Below, piece by piece: positions 8,013 to 15,927 of a stretch of 64,000 nucleotides of DNA (position 1 is its first letter; the number at the start of each line of letters is the position of its first letter). Source of the stretch: a beta proteobacterium AAP65 (lineage in GTDB: Bacteria > Pseudomonadota > Gammaproteobacteria > Burkholderiales > Burkholderiaceae_C); NCBI GenBank assembly GCA_001295865.1, contig LJHW01000027.1:1-64000 (forward strand), given 5' to 3'. Under the pieces are notes generated by a model. The model searched no databases. It was not told the origin of the DNA and was given only the letters and a program-made list of their open reading frames with translations. The position numbers and the translations under genes are program-made.

Positions 8013-9077
8013 ATGACCCTCCCCCCGGCGCCCGCGGCGCAACCCTCGCTGGACGTGCAAGCGCGTGCCAGCCTGCGCGAACACAACACCTTCGGCCTGC
8101 CGGCCGTGGCCCGCACGCTGGTGCGCATCAAGACCGAGGCCGACGTGCGCCGGGTCGTCGACCACCCCGAGTACGGCGTGGCGCGCAAGTTCGTGCTCGG
8201 CGGTGGCAGCAACGTGGTGCTCACGCACGACCTCGAAGAGGTGGTGCTGAAGGTCGAGATCCCCGGCCTGCGCCTGGTGGAAGAAACGCCCGAGGCCTGG
8301 GTGGTCGAAGCCGGTGCCGGTGAATCCTGGCATGCCGTGGTGGCCTGGACGCTGCAGCAGGGCTGGCCGGGGCTGGAGAACCTGGCGCTCATCCCGGGCA
8401 GCACGGGCGCGGCACCGGTGCAGAACATCGGCGCTTACGGCGTGGAGCTGAAAGACCGTTTCCACAGCCTCGACGCCATCGACCTGGTCACCGGCCGCAG
8501 CGTCACGCTGGGGCCGGCCGATTGCCGCTTCGGCTACCGCGACAGCGTCTTCAAGCACACGGGTTTCGGCGGACTGGCGGGCAAGAGTGTCATCACACGC
8601 GTGCGTTTCCGCCTGCCCAAACCCTGGCAGCCGCTGCTGGGCTACCTGGATCTGGAACGCAAGATGGCCGAGACCGGCAACCACGCGCCCGATGCGCAGA
8701 CCGTCTTCGACTGGGTTTGCGCCATCCGCCGCGCCAAGCTGCCCGACCCGGCCGTCATCGGCAATGCCGGGAGCTTCTTCAAGAACCCGGTGGTCACCGA
8801 GGAGCAGTGCCGCGACATCATCGGCCGCGACCCGGAAATCGTGCACTACCCCCTGCCCGATGGCACGGTGAAGCTGGCCGCCGGCTGGCTGATCGACGCC
8901 TGCGGCTGGAAGGGCAAGAGCGTGGGCCGCGCCGGTGTCTACGAGAAGCAGGCGCTGGTGCTCGTGAACCGCGGTGGCGCCAGCGGCGCCGAGGTGGTGA
9001 CGCTGGCACGCGCCATCCAGGAGAGTGTCTACGGGCGCTTCGGCATCCGGCTGGAGCCGGAACCCATCATCGTGTGA
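8013..9077 (+). CDS. murB: UDP-N-acetylmuramate dehydrogenase MurB
   Basis: A 354-residue flavoenzyme that reduces UDP-GlcNAc-enolpyruvate to UDP-MurNAc in peptidoglycan synthesis. Visible are NTFGLP (25-30), the FAD-binding LGGGSN (62-67), PGSTGAAPVQNIGAYG (128-143), GYRDS (174-178) and the catalytic GNAGSFFKNP with Ser254, plus a C-terminal EPEP. The extra loop around GYRDSVFK and the length fit type I MurB of Proteobacteria. The ATG at 8013 is preferred; an in-frame ATG at 7995 would add six residues. It is convergent with the membrane-protein gene that ends at 9096. Confidence 0.93.
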   Translation: MTLPPAPAAQPSLDVQARASLREHNTFGLPAVARTLVRIKTEADVRRVVDHPEYGVARKFVLGGGSNVVLTHDLEEVVLKVEIPGLRLVEETPEAWVVEAGAGESWHAVVAWTLQQGWPGLENLALIPGSTGAAPVQNIGAYGVELKDRFHSLDAIDLVTGRSVTLGPADCRFGYRDSVFKHTGFGGLAGKSVITRVRFRLPKPWQPLLGYLDLERKMAETGNHAPDAQTVFDWVCAIRRAKLPDPAVIGNAGSFFKNPVVTEEQCRDIIGRDPEIVHYPLPDGTVKLAAGWLIDACGWKGKSVGRAGVYEKQALVLVNRGGASGAEVVTLARAIQESVYGRFGIRLEPEPIIV

Positions 9078-9095
9078 GGCGCGCGCCGCGCGAAC

Positions 9096-9812
9096 TCAGG
9101 CCGAGGGTTTGCCGGCCGGCTCGCCGCCCTGCAGCATGTCGCCCAGGTCCAGCCCCGTCAGCGCCTTGGCGCCGCGGGCCAGCCAGAACATCAGGCCCAT
9201 CATCATCAACATGCTCGGGATGGCGATGACGGGGTAGCTCAACAGCGTGAGCTTGCCCAACTGCTCGTTGAAGGCCTCGGTGCCGGCTGGCGCGCTTACC
9301 ACCAGCCGCGCCAGCACGTAGTTGGCCAGGGCCGAGAAGAAGAAGGTGGCGGCCAGCAGGAAGGTGCCGGTGCGCAGCCGCAGTTCGAAGGGCACGGTGT
9401 TGCCGCGCGCCGCCAAGGCGGCGTTGACCCGGGGCAGGTCGAAAAGATCGGCGTTGAAGACCAGCACGCGGATCAGCGGCGACTTCGTGAAGTTCGACAC
9501 CAGCACGGCCAGGCCGATCAACCCCGGCACCAACGCCTCTTTCACCGCCAGCCACTGCGCATCGAGCTTCAACAGGCCGATGCCACCGGTGAGCAGCGTG
9601 CTCACCACGCCCAGCACGCTGAACCAGTTCAGCTTGCGGCGGCGCAGGCCGTCCCACACGCCCCAGCCCACCGGGAAAGCCAGGGCCAGCAGCAAGGCGC
9701 CCAGGGTGCCCAGGCGCTCGGGGCTGCTCAGCTTCATCAGGATGAAGGCCGGCAGCAGCACGGTGATGCCGATCTCCAGCAGGGGGTTCGGCTTCTTGTT
9801 CGCGTTTGTCAT
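9096..9812 (-). CDS. VC0807-like inner membrane protein
   Basis: A 238-residue hydrophobic protein with about five or six predicted membrane segments (for example residues 10-24, 35-49, 63-80, 90-105, and two long ones in the C-terminal half). Basic connectors such as DGLRRRKLNW point to an inner-membrane topology. The overall pattern resembles the VC0807 family, whose function is unknown. No catalytic motif stands out. The ATG at 9812 follows directly on the polar MTNANKK leader. It is monocistronic as far as the sequence shows. Confidence 0.65.
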   Translation of the reverse strand: MTNANKKPNPLLEIGITVLLPAFILMKLSSPERLGTLGALLLALAFPVGWGVWDGLRRRKLNWFSVLGVVSTLLTGGIGLLKLDAQWLAVKEALVPGLIGLAVLVSNFTKSPLIRVLVFNADLFDLPRVNAALAARGNTVPFELRLRTGTFLLAATFFFSALANYVLARLVVSAPAGTEAFNEQLGKLTLLSYPVIAIPSMLMMMGLMFWLARGAKALTGLDLGDMLQGGEPAGKPSA

Positions 9813-9870
9813 GGGCGCGCAGCGTAACCGTTTCGGCCATGCATCCGGCGTTGCTGGCCGGGCGGCCGCA

Positions 9871-10107
9871 TCAGGCGTCAGGCAAAAGGTCGGGCAAGAG
9901 GCAGCGTCGCAGCCGCGCCGCCGCGGCGCGCAGCGGGGCATGGGGCAGGCCGGCCGCGGTGTCCAGCGTCTGCCGGGCATACTCGTGGTCGCTCTGCAGG
10001 CGCTCGACGTGAAGGTCGACGCCATGGCCACGCAGCAGCCACTTGAGCTCGATGATTTCCACCAGGCAACTCGGCGTGGTGGGCAGGAGGGGGAGGGTGG
10101 GGCGCAT
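9871..10107 (-). CDS. Small conserved hypothetical protein (78 aa)
   Basis: A 78-residue ORF with an amphipathic, protein-like sequence (VEIIELKWLLRGHGVDLHVERLQ, then a DHEYARQTLDTA helix) and third-position GC bias matching its neighbours. It has no membrane segment or known motif that I recognise. The start at 10107 is the ATG closest to the conserved-looking core; upstream in-frame codons exist to 10152. It lies between a membrane protein on the same strand and the divergent dioxygenase gene, with a strong hairpin in the gap. The function is unknown. Confidence 0.5.
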   Translation of the reverse strand: MRPTLPLLPTTPSCLVEIIELKWLLRGHGVDLHVERLQSDHEYARQTLDTAAGLPHAPLRAAAARLRRCLLPDLLPDA

Positions 10108-10153
10108 GGTCGGCAAGCACCTTAACGCCGCGGGCCCCCGCTTTGCCGACATC

Positions 10154-10177
10154 CGATTGGAGAGCTGCCTCCAATCG
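10154..10177. repeat. 9-bp perfect hairpin in a divergent gap
   Basis: CGATTGGAG (10154-10162) pairs exactly with CTCCAATCG (10169-10177) around a 6-nt loop. It lies between the starts of the divergent genes at 10107 and 10257, about 80 bp before the dioxygenase ATG. With no T-tract it is more likely an operator or an mRNA-leader structure than a terminator. Confidence 0.45.
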
Positions 10178-10256
10178 CGACAAGGCCAGCGCGGCTTGCA
10201 GGCCCTACTGCCACGCTTCTCCCTCGACGCCAGCCCGGCCGACGACCTTCCAGCGC

Positions 10257-11012
10257 ATGCATCCTCCGCCCCCCCTCACCGCGCTGGCCGATGTGCCGGC
10301 GCAACTCTCCACCGCCGGCTGGGCCGTGCTGGATGCGGCCACCCTGGCCCGCCTGTGCAGCGCGGCGCTGCCGGCCTGGCTGGCCTGGCAGCCGCTGTGG
10401 CCGGCCTTGCCGCCCGACCCGCACCTGCGCGATGGCGGCCGCTACCGCAAACGCCGCCACGGCTGTTTCCGCGTCACGGCGCAGACGCTGCAGCCCGTGC
10501 CCCACCGCGCGCACTGGCAGCCGGTGGAATACAACGCGCTGCACGGCGGCTACGAGCGCTGGTTCGAGCCGCTGCCGCCCGAGTTGCAGCAAGACCCGGC
10601 CTGGGCCTTGCTGCTGCAGGGCCTGGCAGGCGTGGCCGACGGCCTGCGCGCCGATGTCGGCAACGCCGGCGAGTGGTTCGTCGAGGCCCACCCCTTCCGC
10701 ATCGACACCGAAGGCGGCATCGGCCGGCCCACGCCCGAAGGCGCCCACCGCGATGGTGTCGACCTCGTGGCCGTGCTCATCGTCGACCGCCACAACGTCA
10801 AGGGCGGCGAAACCCGCGTCTTCGATGCGCGCGGCCCGCAAGGTGTGCGCTTCACCTTGCGTGAGCCCTTCAGCGTGCTGCTGCTCGACGACGAGCGTGT
10901 GATCCACGAAACCACGCCCATCCAGCCTGTCGATGCCAGCCAGCCGGCCTGGCGCGACACCCTCGTGCTCACCTACCGCCGCGGGGGCTTCCAGGGCCCG
11001 GGCGCGGCCTGA
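10257..11012 (+). CDS. 2-oxoglutarate/Fe(II) dioxygenase, amino-acid hydroxylase type
   Basis: A 251-residue protein of the 2OG-Fe_Oxy_2 family, which includes the L-isoleucine 4-dioxygenase IDO. The iron triad is His164-x-Asp166 (EGAHRDGVDL) and His217 (ERVIHETTP). A C-terminal Arg (WRDTLVLTYRRG, 233 or 241) would bind 2-oxoglutarate. The GGYERWFEPLP segment (97-107) is also typical. Family members hydroxylate free aliphatic amino acids. The stop is 8 bp from the start of a PLP ammonia-lyase that uses beta-hydroxy amino acids, suggesting a hydroxylate-then-deaminate pair; that link is inference. Confidence 0.8.
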   Translation: MHPPPPLTALADVPAQLSTAGWAVLDAATLARLCSAALPAWLAWQPLWPALPPDPHLRDGGRYRKRRHGCFRVTAQTLQPVPHRAHWQPVEYNALHGGYERWFEPLPPELQQDPAWALLLQGLAGVADGLRADVGNAGEWFVEAHPFRIDTEGGIGRPTPEGAHRDGVDLVAVLIVDRHNVKGGETRVFDARGPQGVRFTLREPFSVLLLDDERVIHETTPIQPVDASQPAWRDTLVLTYRRGGFQGPGAA

Positions 11013-11020
11013 ACCGAACC

Positions 11021-12025
11021 ATGACGACCGACCCCACCGCTGCGCTTGCGATCAACGCCGCCGACGTCGAAGCTGCCGCCGCGCGGCTGCAAGGCGTGGC
11101 CCACCGCACGCCCGTCATCACCTCGCGCACCGTGGATGAAGCCACCGGCGCGCAGGTTTTCTTCAAGGCCGAGAACCTGCAGCGCATGGGCGCCTTCAAG
11201 TTCCGCGGCGCCTACAACGCGCTGGCGCAGTTCACGCCGCAGCAGCGCGAAGCCGGGGTCATCGCCTTCAGCTCGGGCAACCACGCGCAAGCCATCGCGC
11301 TCTCGGCGCGGCTCCTGGGCATGCCTTCGGTCATCGTGATGCCGCAAGACTCGCCCGCGGCCAAACTCACCGCCACCCGCGGCTACCAGCAGGGCCAGCG
11401 CGGCAGCGAGGTGGTGCTCTACGACCGCTACACCGAAGACCGCGAAGCCATCGGCCGCCGCCTGGCGCAGGAGCGCGGCATGACGCTGATCCCGCCCTAC
11501 GACCACCCGCACGTGATGGCCGGGCAGGGCACCGCCGCATGGGAGCTGTTGCAGGACACCGGCCCGCTGGACCTGCTGCTGGTGTGCGTGGGCGGTGGCG
11601 GCCTCATCAGCGGCTGCGCCGTGGCCGCGCACCACCTCAGCCCCGGCATCGAGGTGATCGGCATCGAGCCCGAGGCCGGCAACGACACGCAGCAGAGCCT
11701 GGCCCTGGGCCGCATCGTGCACATCGACACCCCCAAGACCATCGCCGACGGCGCGCAGACGCAGCACAGCGGCACGCTGACTTTCCCGGTCATCCAGCGC
11801 CTGGTGAGCCGCATCGAGACGGTGAGCGACGCGCAACTGGTCGAGACGATGCGATTTTTCGCCGAGCGCTTGAAGCTGGTGCTCGAACCCACAGGTGTGC
11901 TGGGCGCGGCCGCGCTGATGCACGGTGTGGTGCCCGCACGCGGCCGCCGCGTGGGCGTCATCCTCAGCGGCGGCAACGTCGACATCACGCGCTACGGCGC
12001 GCTGCTCGCCGGCACCGGCGTCTGA
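11021..12025 (+). CDS. Threo-3-hydroxyaspartate ammonia-lyase / threonine dehydratase family
   Basis: A 334-residue fold-type II PLP enzyme. The Schiff-base lysine sits in GAFKFRGAYNAL (about residue 60), with SSGNHAQAIA (87-96) and the phosphate-binding GGGGLISG near 193-200. There is no regulatory ACT domain, unlike biosynthetic IlvA. The DGAQTQ and TFPVIQRLV region resembles 3-hydroxyaspartate ammonia-lyases and serine racemase. It deaminates a beta-hydroxy amino acid to a 2-oxo acid plus ammonia. It directly follows the dioxygenase gene. Threonine or serine as the physiological substrate remains possible. Confidence 0.8.
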   Translation: MTTDPTAALAINAADVEAAAARLQGVAHRTPVITSRTVDEATGAQVFFKAENLQRMGAFKFRGAYNALAQFTPQQREAGVIAFSSGNHAQAIALSARLLGMPSVIVMPQDSPAAKLTATRGYQQGQRGSEVVLYDRYTEDREAIGRRLAQERGMTLIPPYDHPHVMAGQGTAAWELLQDTGPLDLLLVCVGGGGLISGCAVAAHHLSPGIEVIGIEPEAGNDTQQSLALGRIVHIDTPKTIADGAQTQHSGTLTFPVIQRLVSRIETVSDAQLVETMRFFAERLKLVLEPTGVLGAAALMHGVVPARGRRVGVILSGGNVDITRYGALLAGTGV

Positions 12026-12081
12026 TCGGCGCGGCTGTCCTATCCTTCTTCACATCCACCCCCAACCCGAACACCCCGACC

Positions 12082-13587
12082 ATGGCCGACGCGAACCCCG
12101 CCACCCCCGCCGCCCCCGATGACGACGCCCAGCGCCTGAAGGCCCTGGTCGACAAGCTGCTGGCCCGCCCCGCGGCGGAAAGCACGGCGCAGATCACCCT
12201 GGGCGGGCAGGTGCTCGATTACCGCGTCAGCGCCGCCTTCATGCCGGTGCTGCCGGGTGGCTTGGCGGGCGCGGCCGGCGAGCCCGAAGCTGCGGTGATG
12301 ACCACCGCCTACCTGCTGCAGGGCGCCGATGCGAAGACGCGCCCGGTGTGTTTCGCCTTCAACGGCGGCCCGGGCTCGGCCAGCATCTGGCTGCAGTTCG
12401 GCGCCCTCGGGCCAAAGCGTGTGGTGGTGCCCGACGACGGCAGCATGCCGCTGCCGCCCTATGCGGTGGAAGACAACCCGCACAGCTGGTTCGAACACTT
12501 CGATCTCGTCTTCATCGACCCGCCGCACACCGGCTGGTCGCTGAGCGCGAGCGAAAAAGCGCGCAAGAAGCACCTCTCGGTGGACGGCGACATCGAAGCC
12601 CTGGCCGAGGTGATGCGCGGCTGGCTCACGCGCCACCAGCGCTGGGGCTCGCCGCTGTACATCGCCGGTGAAAGCTACGGCACCACGCGCGGCGCGGGCC
12701 TGGCCGACAAGATGCAGAGCCTGGGCGCGGTGCTCAGCGGCGTGATCCTGGTGTCTTGCGCGATGGACCTGCAAAGCATCGCGTTTGCGCCGGGCAACGA
12801 CCTGCCTTACAGCCTCTTCCTGCCGGCTTTTGCCAACGTCTCGCAGTACCACGGCCTGCTGAGCGGCCCGCAGGCCGCCAGCCCCGAAGCAGCGCGTGCC
12901 GCGGCCGAAGCTTTTGTGCAGGACGACTACGTCAGCGCGCTGCAGGCCGGCGCCCGCCTGAGCGACAAACGCCGCAGCGCCGTGGCGCGCCGCGTGGCCG
13001 AACTCACGGGCCTGCCGCGCACGCTGGTGGAAGAGCAGAACCTGCGCATCAGCGACAGCTGCTACTTCACCGAAGCGCTGCGCGCGCGCGGCCAGGTGGT
13101 GGGCCGGCTGGAAGCGCGCGGCACCGGGCCGGCGGCGGCCAGCCGGGTCAGCGAGATGGAGTTCGACCCCGGCATCGAGGCCATCGCCGGCCCTTACACC
13201 ATGGCCGCGCTGGCCTACTACCGCGGCACGCTGGGCATCGACCTGGAGCACCGTTACAACGTGCTGAGCTACGAGGTCAACGGCGGCTGGCAGTGGGCCC
13301 GCGGCGCCGAAGGCGGTGGCCGCAGCAGCATGGGTTTCTGCAGCACCAGCCCCGACCTCGCCCGCGCGCTGCGCCGCAACCCGCACCTGAAGGTGCTGGC
13401 CGCCAGCGGCCGCTACGACCTGGGCACGCCCTACAGCGCCAGCGACTGGAGCCTGGCGCAGCTGAACGTGCCGGCCAGCGTGCTGGCCCGCGTGACGCAC
13501 CGCTACTACGACGCCGGCCACATGATGTACACGCGCCAGGCCGATCTGCGCCAGCTCAAGGCCGACCTCGCCGCCTGGCTGGGTTGA
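12082..13587 (+). CDS. S10 family serine carboxypeptidase-like peptidase
   Basis: A 501-residue alpha/beta-hydrolase of peptidase family S10. The oxyanion-hole motif FNGGPGSAS lies at 93-101, the nucleophile Ser198 in GESYGT, the acid in RYDLGTPYS, and His480 in AGHMMYT. No signal peptide is evident (MADANPATPAAPDDDAQ), unusual for a family best known from secreted and vacuolar enzymes, although bacterial members without clear signals exist. It starts 56 bp after the ammonia-lyase, possibly as a third gene of that operon. The substrate is unknown. Confidence 0.87.
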   Translation: MADANPATPAAPDDDAQRLKALVDKLLARPAAESTAQITLGGQVLDYRVSAAFMPVLPGGLAGAAGEPEAAVMTTAYLLQGADAKTRPVCFAFNGGPGSASIWLQFGALGPKRVVVPDDGSMPLPPYAVEDNPHSWFEHFDLVFIDPPHTGWSLSASEKARKKHLSVDGDIEALAEVMRGWLTRHQRWGSPLYIAGESYGTTRGAGLADKMQSLGAVLSGVILVSCAMDLQSIAFAPGNDLPYSLFLPAFANVSQYHGLLSGPQAASPEAARAAAEAFVQDDYVSALQAGARLSDKRRSAVARRVAELTGLPRTLVEEQNLRISDSCYFTEALRARGQVVGRLEARGTGPAAASRVSEMEFDPGIEAIAGPYTMAALAYYRGTLGIDLEHRYNVLSYEVNGGWQWARGAEGGGRSSMGFCSTSPDLARALRRNPHLKVLAASGRYDLGTPYSASDWSLAQLNVPASVLARVTHRYYDAGHMMYTRQADLRQLKADLAAWLG

Positions 13588-13606
13588 GGCGCGGGGGCCC
13601 ATCGCC

Positions 13607-14665
13607 ATGCACGTGGGCATCCTCACCGGCGGTGGCGACTGCCCCGGCCTGAACGCCGTCATCCGCGCGGTGACGCTGGCCCTGCACCACGAATGCGGCG
13701 CCCGCGTCACCGGCATCGAACGCGGTTTCCACGGGCTGCTGGCGCGGCGTTCACGCCCGCTGGCGCCGGCCGATGTGGCTGGCATCCTGGCCGAGGGCGG
13801 CACCATCCTCGGCACGCACAACACCTGCGACCCCTTCCGCGTGCAAGACGGCCAAGACCAGGCCGATGCCGCGCTGGCCTACGCCCGTGAGCTGGGCCTG
13901 GACGTGCTGGTGGCCGTGGGCGGCGACGGCACCATGGCCATCGCCCACCGCTTCGGCCAGCGCGGGCTGCCGGTGGTGGGCGTGCCCAAGACCATCGACA
14001 ACGACCTGCCGCACACCGAGCGCACCTTCGGCTTCGACAGCGCCGTGGCCGTGGTGGCCGAGGCGCTGGACCGCCTGGCCACCACCGCGCGCAGCCACGG
14101 CCGCGTGATGATCGCCGAGACCATGGGCCGCTATGCCGGCTGGATTGCGCTGGAAGGTGGCCTGGCCGGCGGCGCCGACATCATCCTGCTGCCCGAACTG
14201 CCTTACGACGTGCAGGCCGTGGCCGCACGCTGCCGCGAGCGGGAAGCTGCGGGCCTGCCGACGCTGGTCTGCATCGCCGAAGGTGCGCATGCGCAAGGTG
14301 AGGGCCTGACGGTGCGCGAGACCCTGGCCCACAGCCCCGACCCGCTGCGCCTGGGCGGCGTGGGGCAACGGCTGCAGCAGCAACTGCAGCCGCTGCTGCA
14401 GAGCGAGGTGCGCACCACGGTGCTGGGCCACACCCAGCGCGGTGGCACGCCCACGGCCTTCGACCGCGTGCTGGCCACCCGCTTCGGCTACGAGGCCGCC
14501 CAGCTGGTGAAAACGGGCCAGCACGGGCGCATGGTGGCTTTGCAGAGCGGCGCCTGCACCAGCGTGCCGCTGAACGAGGTGGCCGGCCGCACACGGCGGG
14601 TGTCGCTCGACCACCCGCTGCTGCAGACGGCGCGCGGCCTGGGCGTGGGCCTGGGCGCGGCCTAG
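13607..14665 (+). CDS. pfkA: 6-phosphofructokinase
   Basis: A 352-residue PfkA-family kinase that phosphorylates fructose 6-phosphate. LTGGGDCPGLNAVIR lies at the N-terminus, the phosphoryl-donor loop is GGDGTM (105-110), the catalytic loop is PKTIDNDL (127-134), and MGRYAGWIA follows. Gly108 is the ATP-type residue, while Lys128 is the residue seen in PPi-type and mixed enzymes where E. coli PfkA has Gly. This places it in the ATP-like group with a Lys-type active site, not classical E. coli type. It ends in a shared CTAG with the convergent cupin gene. Confidence 0.9.
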   Translation: MHVGILTGGGDCPGLNAVIRAVTLALHHECGARVTGIERGFHGLLARRSRPLAPADVAGILAEGGTILGTHNTCDPFRVQDGQDQADAALAYARELGLDVLVAVGGDGTMAIAHRFGQRGLPVVGVPKTIDNDLPHTERTFGFDSAVAVVAEALDRLATTARSHGRVMIAETMGRYAGWIALEGGLAGGADIILLPELPYDVQAVAARCREREAAGLPTLVCIAEGAHAQGEGLTVRETLAHSPDPLRLGGVGQRLQQQLQPLLQSEVRTTVLGHTQRGGTPTAFDRVLATRFGYEAAQLVKTGQHGRMVALQSGACTSVPLNEVAGRTRRVSLDHPLLQTARGLGVGLGAA

Positions 14666-15150
14666 AGCAGGCGGGTCAGGGCCGGCGCCAGGGTCTGCAC
14701 GGCGGCACCGAAGCGCGGGTCTGCGCGGCCGAAGCTGAAATCGGCGAAGTCGAAACCCGGGCCGACGGTGGCGCCGACATAGGCTCCGCCGCCGAGCGGC
14801 TCGGCCGCCTGCCACCAGCCGGCCGGCACCACGTGGCGCGGCCGGCGTGCGCCAGCCACGGACCCGAGGTCGACGTGCGTGAACGCCGAAAGATCGGCCG
14901 GCGCCAGCCACAGCCGCAGCCCCGCCCCTTCGAGCAGGTGCCACACCTCGTCAGACGCCACACGGTGCCAGGCCGAACACTGGCCGGGCTGCAGCAGGAA
15001 ATCGATGGTGGTCAGGGCCACGCGGCCCTGGCGGGCATCGGCCGGCTGCACCGGCAGCGCGGAGCGGAAGACCTCGCCATAGTGGCCGCCTTCGGGGTGC
15101 GGCTGCAGCGTGAGCGTGGCGATGAGTTCGGCGCAGCGTTCGGGGCTCAT
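14662..15150 (-). CDS. Cupin, DUF985 family
   Basis: A 162-residue single-domain cupin of the DUF985 (cupin_5) type: LTLQPHPEGGHYGEVFRS at the start, AWHRVASDEVWHLLEG as the first cupin motif, and a glycine-rich PGFDFADFSFG near the C-terminus. Metal-ligand histidines are plausible in HRVASDEVWH. Known members include epimerase- and isomerase-like proteins, but the activity here is unknown. The start overlaps the stop of the upstream SDR gene (ATGA), so the two are co-translated. The stop overlaps that of pfkA. Confidence 0.82.
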   Translation of the reverse strand: MSPERCAELIATLTLQPHPEGGHYGEVFRSALPVQPADARQGRVALTTIDFLLQPGQCSAWHRVASDEVWHLLEGAGLRLWLAPADLSAFTHVDLGSVAGARRPRHVVPAGWWQAAEPLGGGAYVGATVGPGFDFADFSFGRADPRFGAAVQTLAPALTRLL

Positions 15151-15896
15151 GCGAGTTCCCGCACGTCGCTCACGGGCTGTTCGCCGTAGTCGGCGCGGTC
15201 CAGCGCGCGCAGCAGCTTGGCGGCAGCCTCGGTCGGGCTGTCGAGGTGGCCGCCATCCTTCAGGCCACGGAAACGCACCACCTCCGGGAACAGCGCGGCA
15301 TCGGCACCGCGCAGCTGCACCTGCATGTCGGTGTCGATGACCCCGGGCGCGAGCGAGACCACACGCGCGCCATTGGGCACCAGCGCCTCTTCCAGCGCGA
15401 GCGCCCGCGCCAGGTGGTCCATGCCGGCCTTGGCGGCGCAGTAGCTCGCACTGCCGGCCATCGCGCGACGGCCCAGGCCGGACGACACCAGCATCAGCTT
15501 GCGCGGGCAGGCCCAGCCGGCGGTGGCGCGCAGGAAGGCCGCGCTCAGCAGCAGCGGTGCTTCCAGGCCCACGCGCAGGGCGTTCTGCAGCTCTGACGCA
15601 TCACTCTGCGACAGGGGCGCGGGCGTGGAGACGACCCCGGCGTTGTTGATCAGGTTCACGGCGCTGATCTGCGCCGGGTCCAAGGCCTGCAGCCAGACGG
15701 CCAGGCGTTCGGCCAAGGGCCGGGGTTCGGCCAGGTCGGCCTGCCAGGCGATCAATTCGGCGCCGGGCGGCACCGGCATCGCCGTGGGCCCGCGTGCAAT
15801 GGCCAGCACGCGGTCGCCGCGCGCCAGCAGTTGTTCCACCACCGCGCGGCCGAGGCCGCGGGAACTGCCAGTGACGATGTTCAGGGCTTGGGGCAT
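15147..15896 (-). CDS. Short-chain dehydrogenase/reductase, sepiapterin/benzil reductase-like
   Basis: A 249-residue SDR with the Rossmann motif TGSSRGLG (9-16), NNAG (about 92-95), a catalytic Ser in LVSSGLGRRAMAG and YCAAK as the Tyr-x-x-x-Lys pair. APGVIDTDMQ marks the cofactor-side loop. The overall pattern is closest to the sepiapterin reductase / benzil reductase branch. The substrate is unknown. The ATG at 15896 follows a short AT-rich stretch. It is translationally coupled to the DUF985 cupin. Confidence 0.8.
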   Translation of the reverse strand: MPQALNIVTGSSRGLGRAVVEQLLARGDRVLAIARGPTAMPVPPGAELIAWQADLAEPRPLAERLAVWLQALDPAQISAVNLINNAGVVSTPAPLSQSDASELQNALRVGLEAPLLLSAAFLRATAGWACPRKLMLVSSGLGRRAMAGSASYCAAKAGMDHLARALALEEALVPNGARVVSLAPGVIDTDMQVQLRGADAALFPEVVRFRGLKDGGHLDSPTEAAAKLLRALDRADYGEQPVSDVRELA

Positions 15897-15927
15897 GGGG
15901 AGGCTTTCGTAAAAAAATGCAGTAGTG

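Noticed and set aside
12040..13824. A 594-codon open frame on the minus strand
   Set aside because: It is antisense to the S10 peptidase and has no motifs.
13607..14665. PPi-dependent phosphofructokinase
   Set aside because: The donor loop has Gly108 (GGDGT), not the Asp of PPi enzymes, so ATP use is more likely despite Lys128.
15900..15927. Intrinsic terminator at the TTTTTTT run between the RluA-like and SDR genes
   Set aside because: No stem of useful length precedes the T-run on the minus strand.
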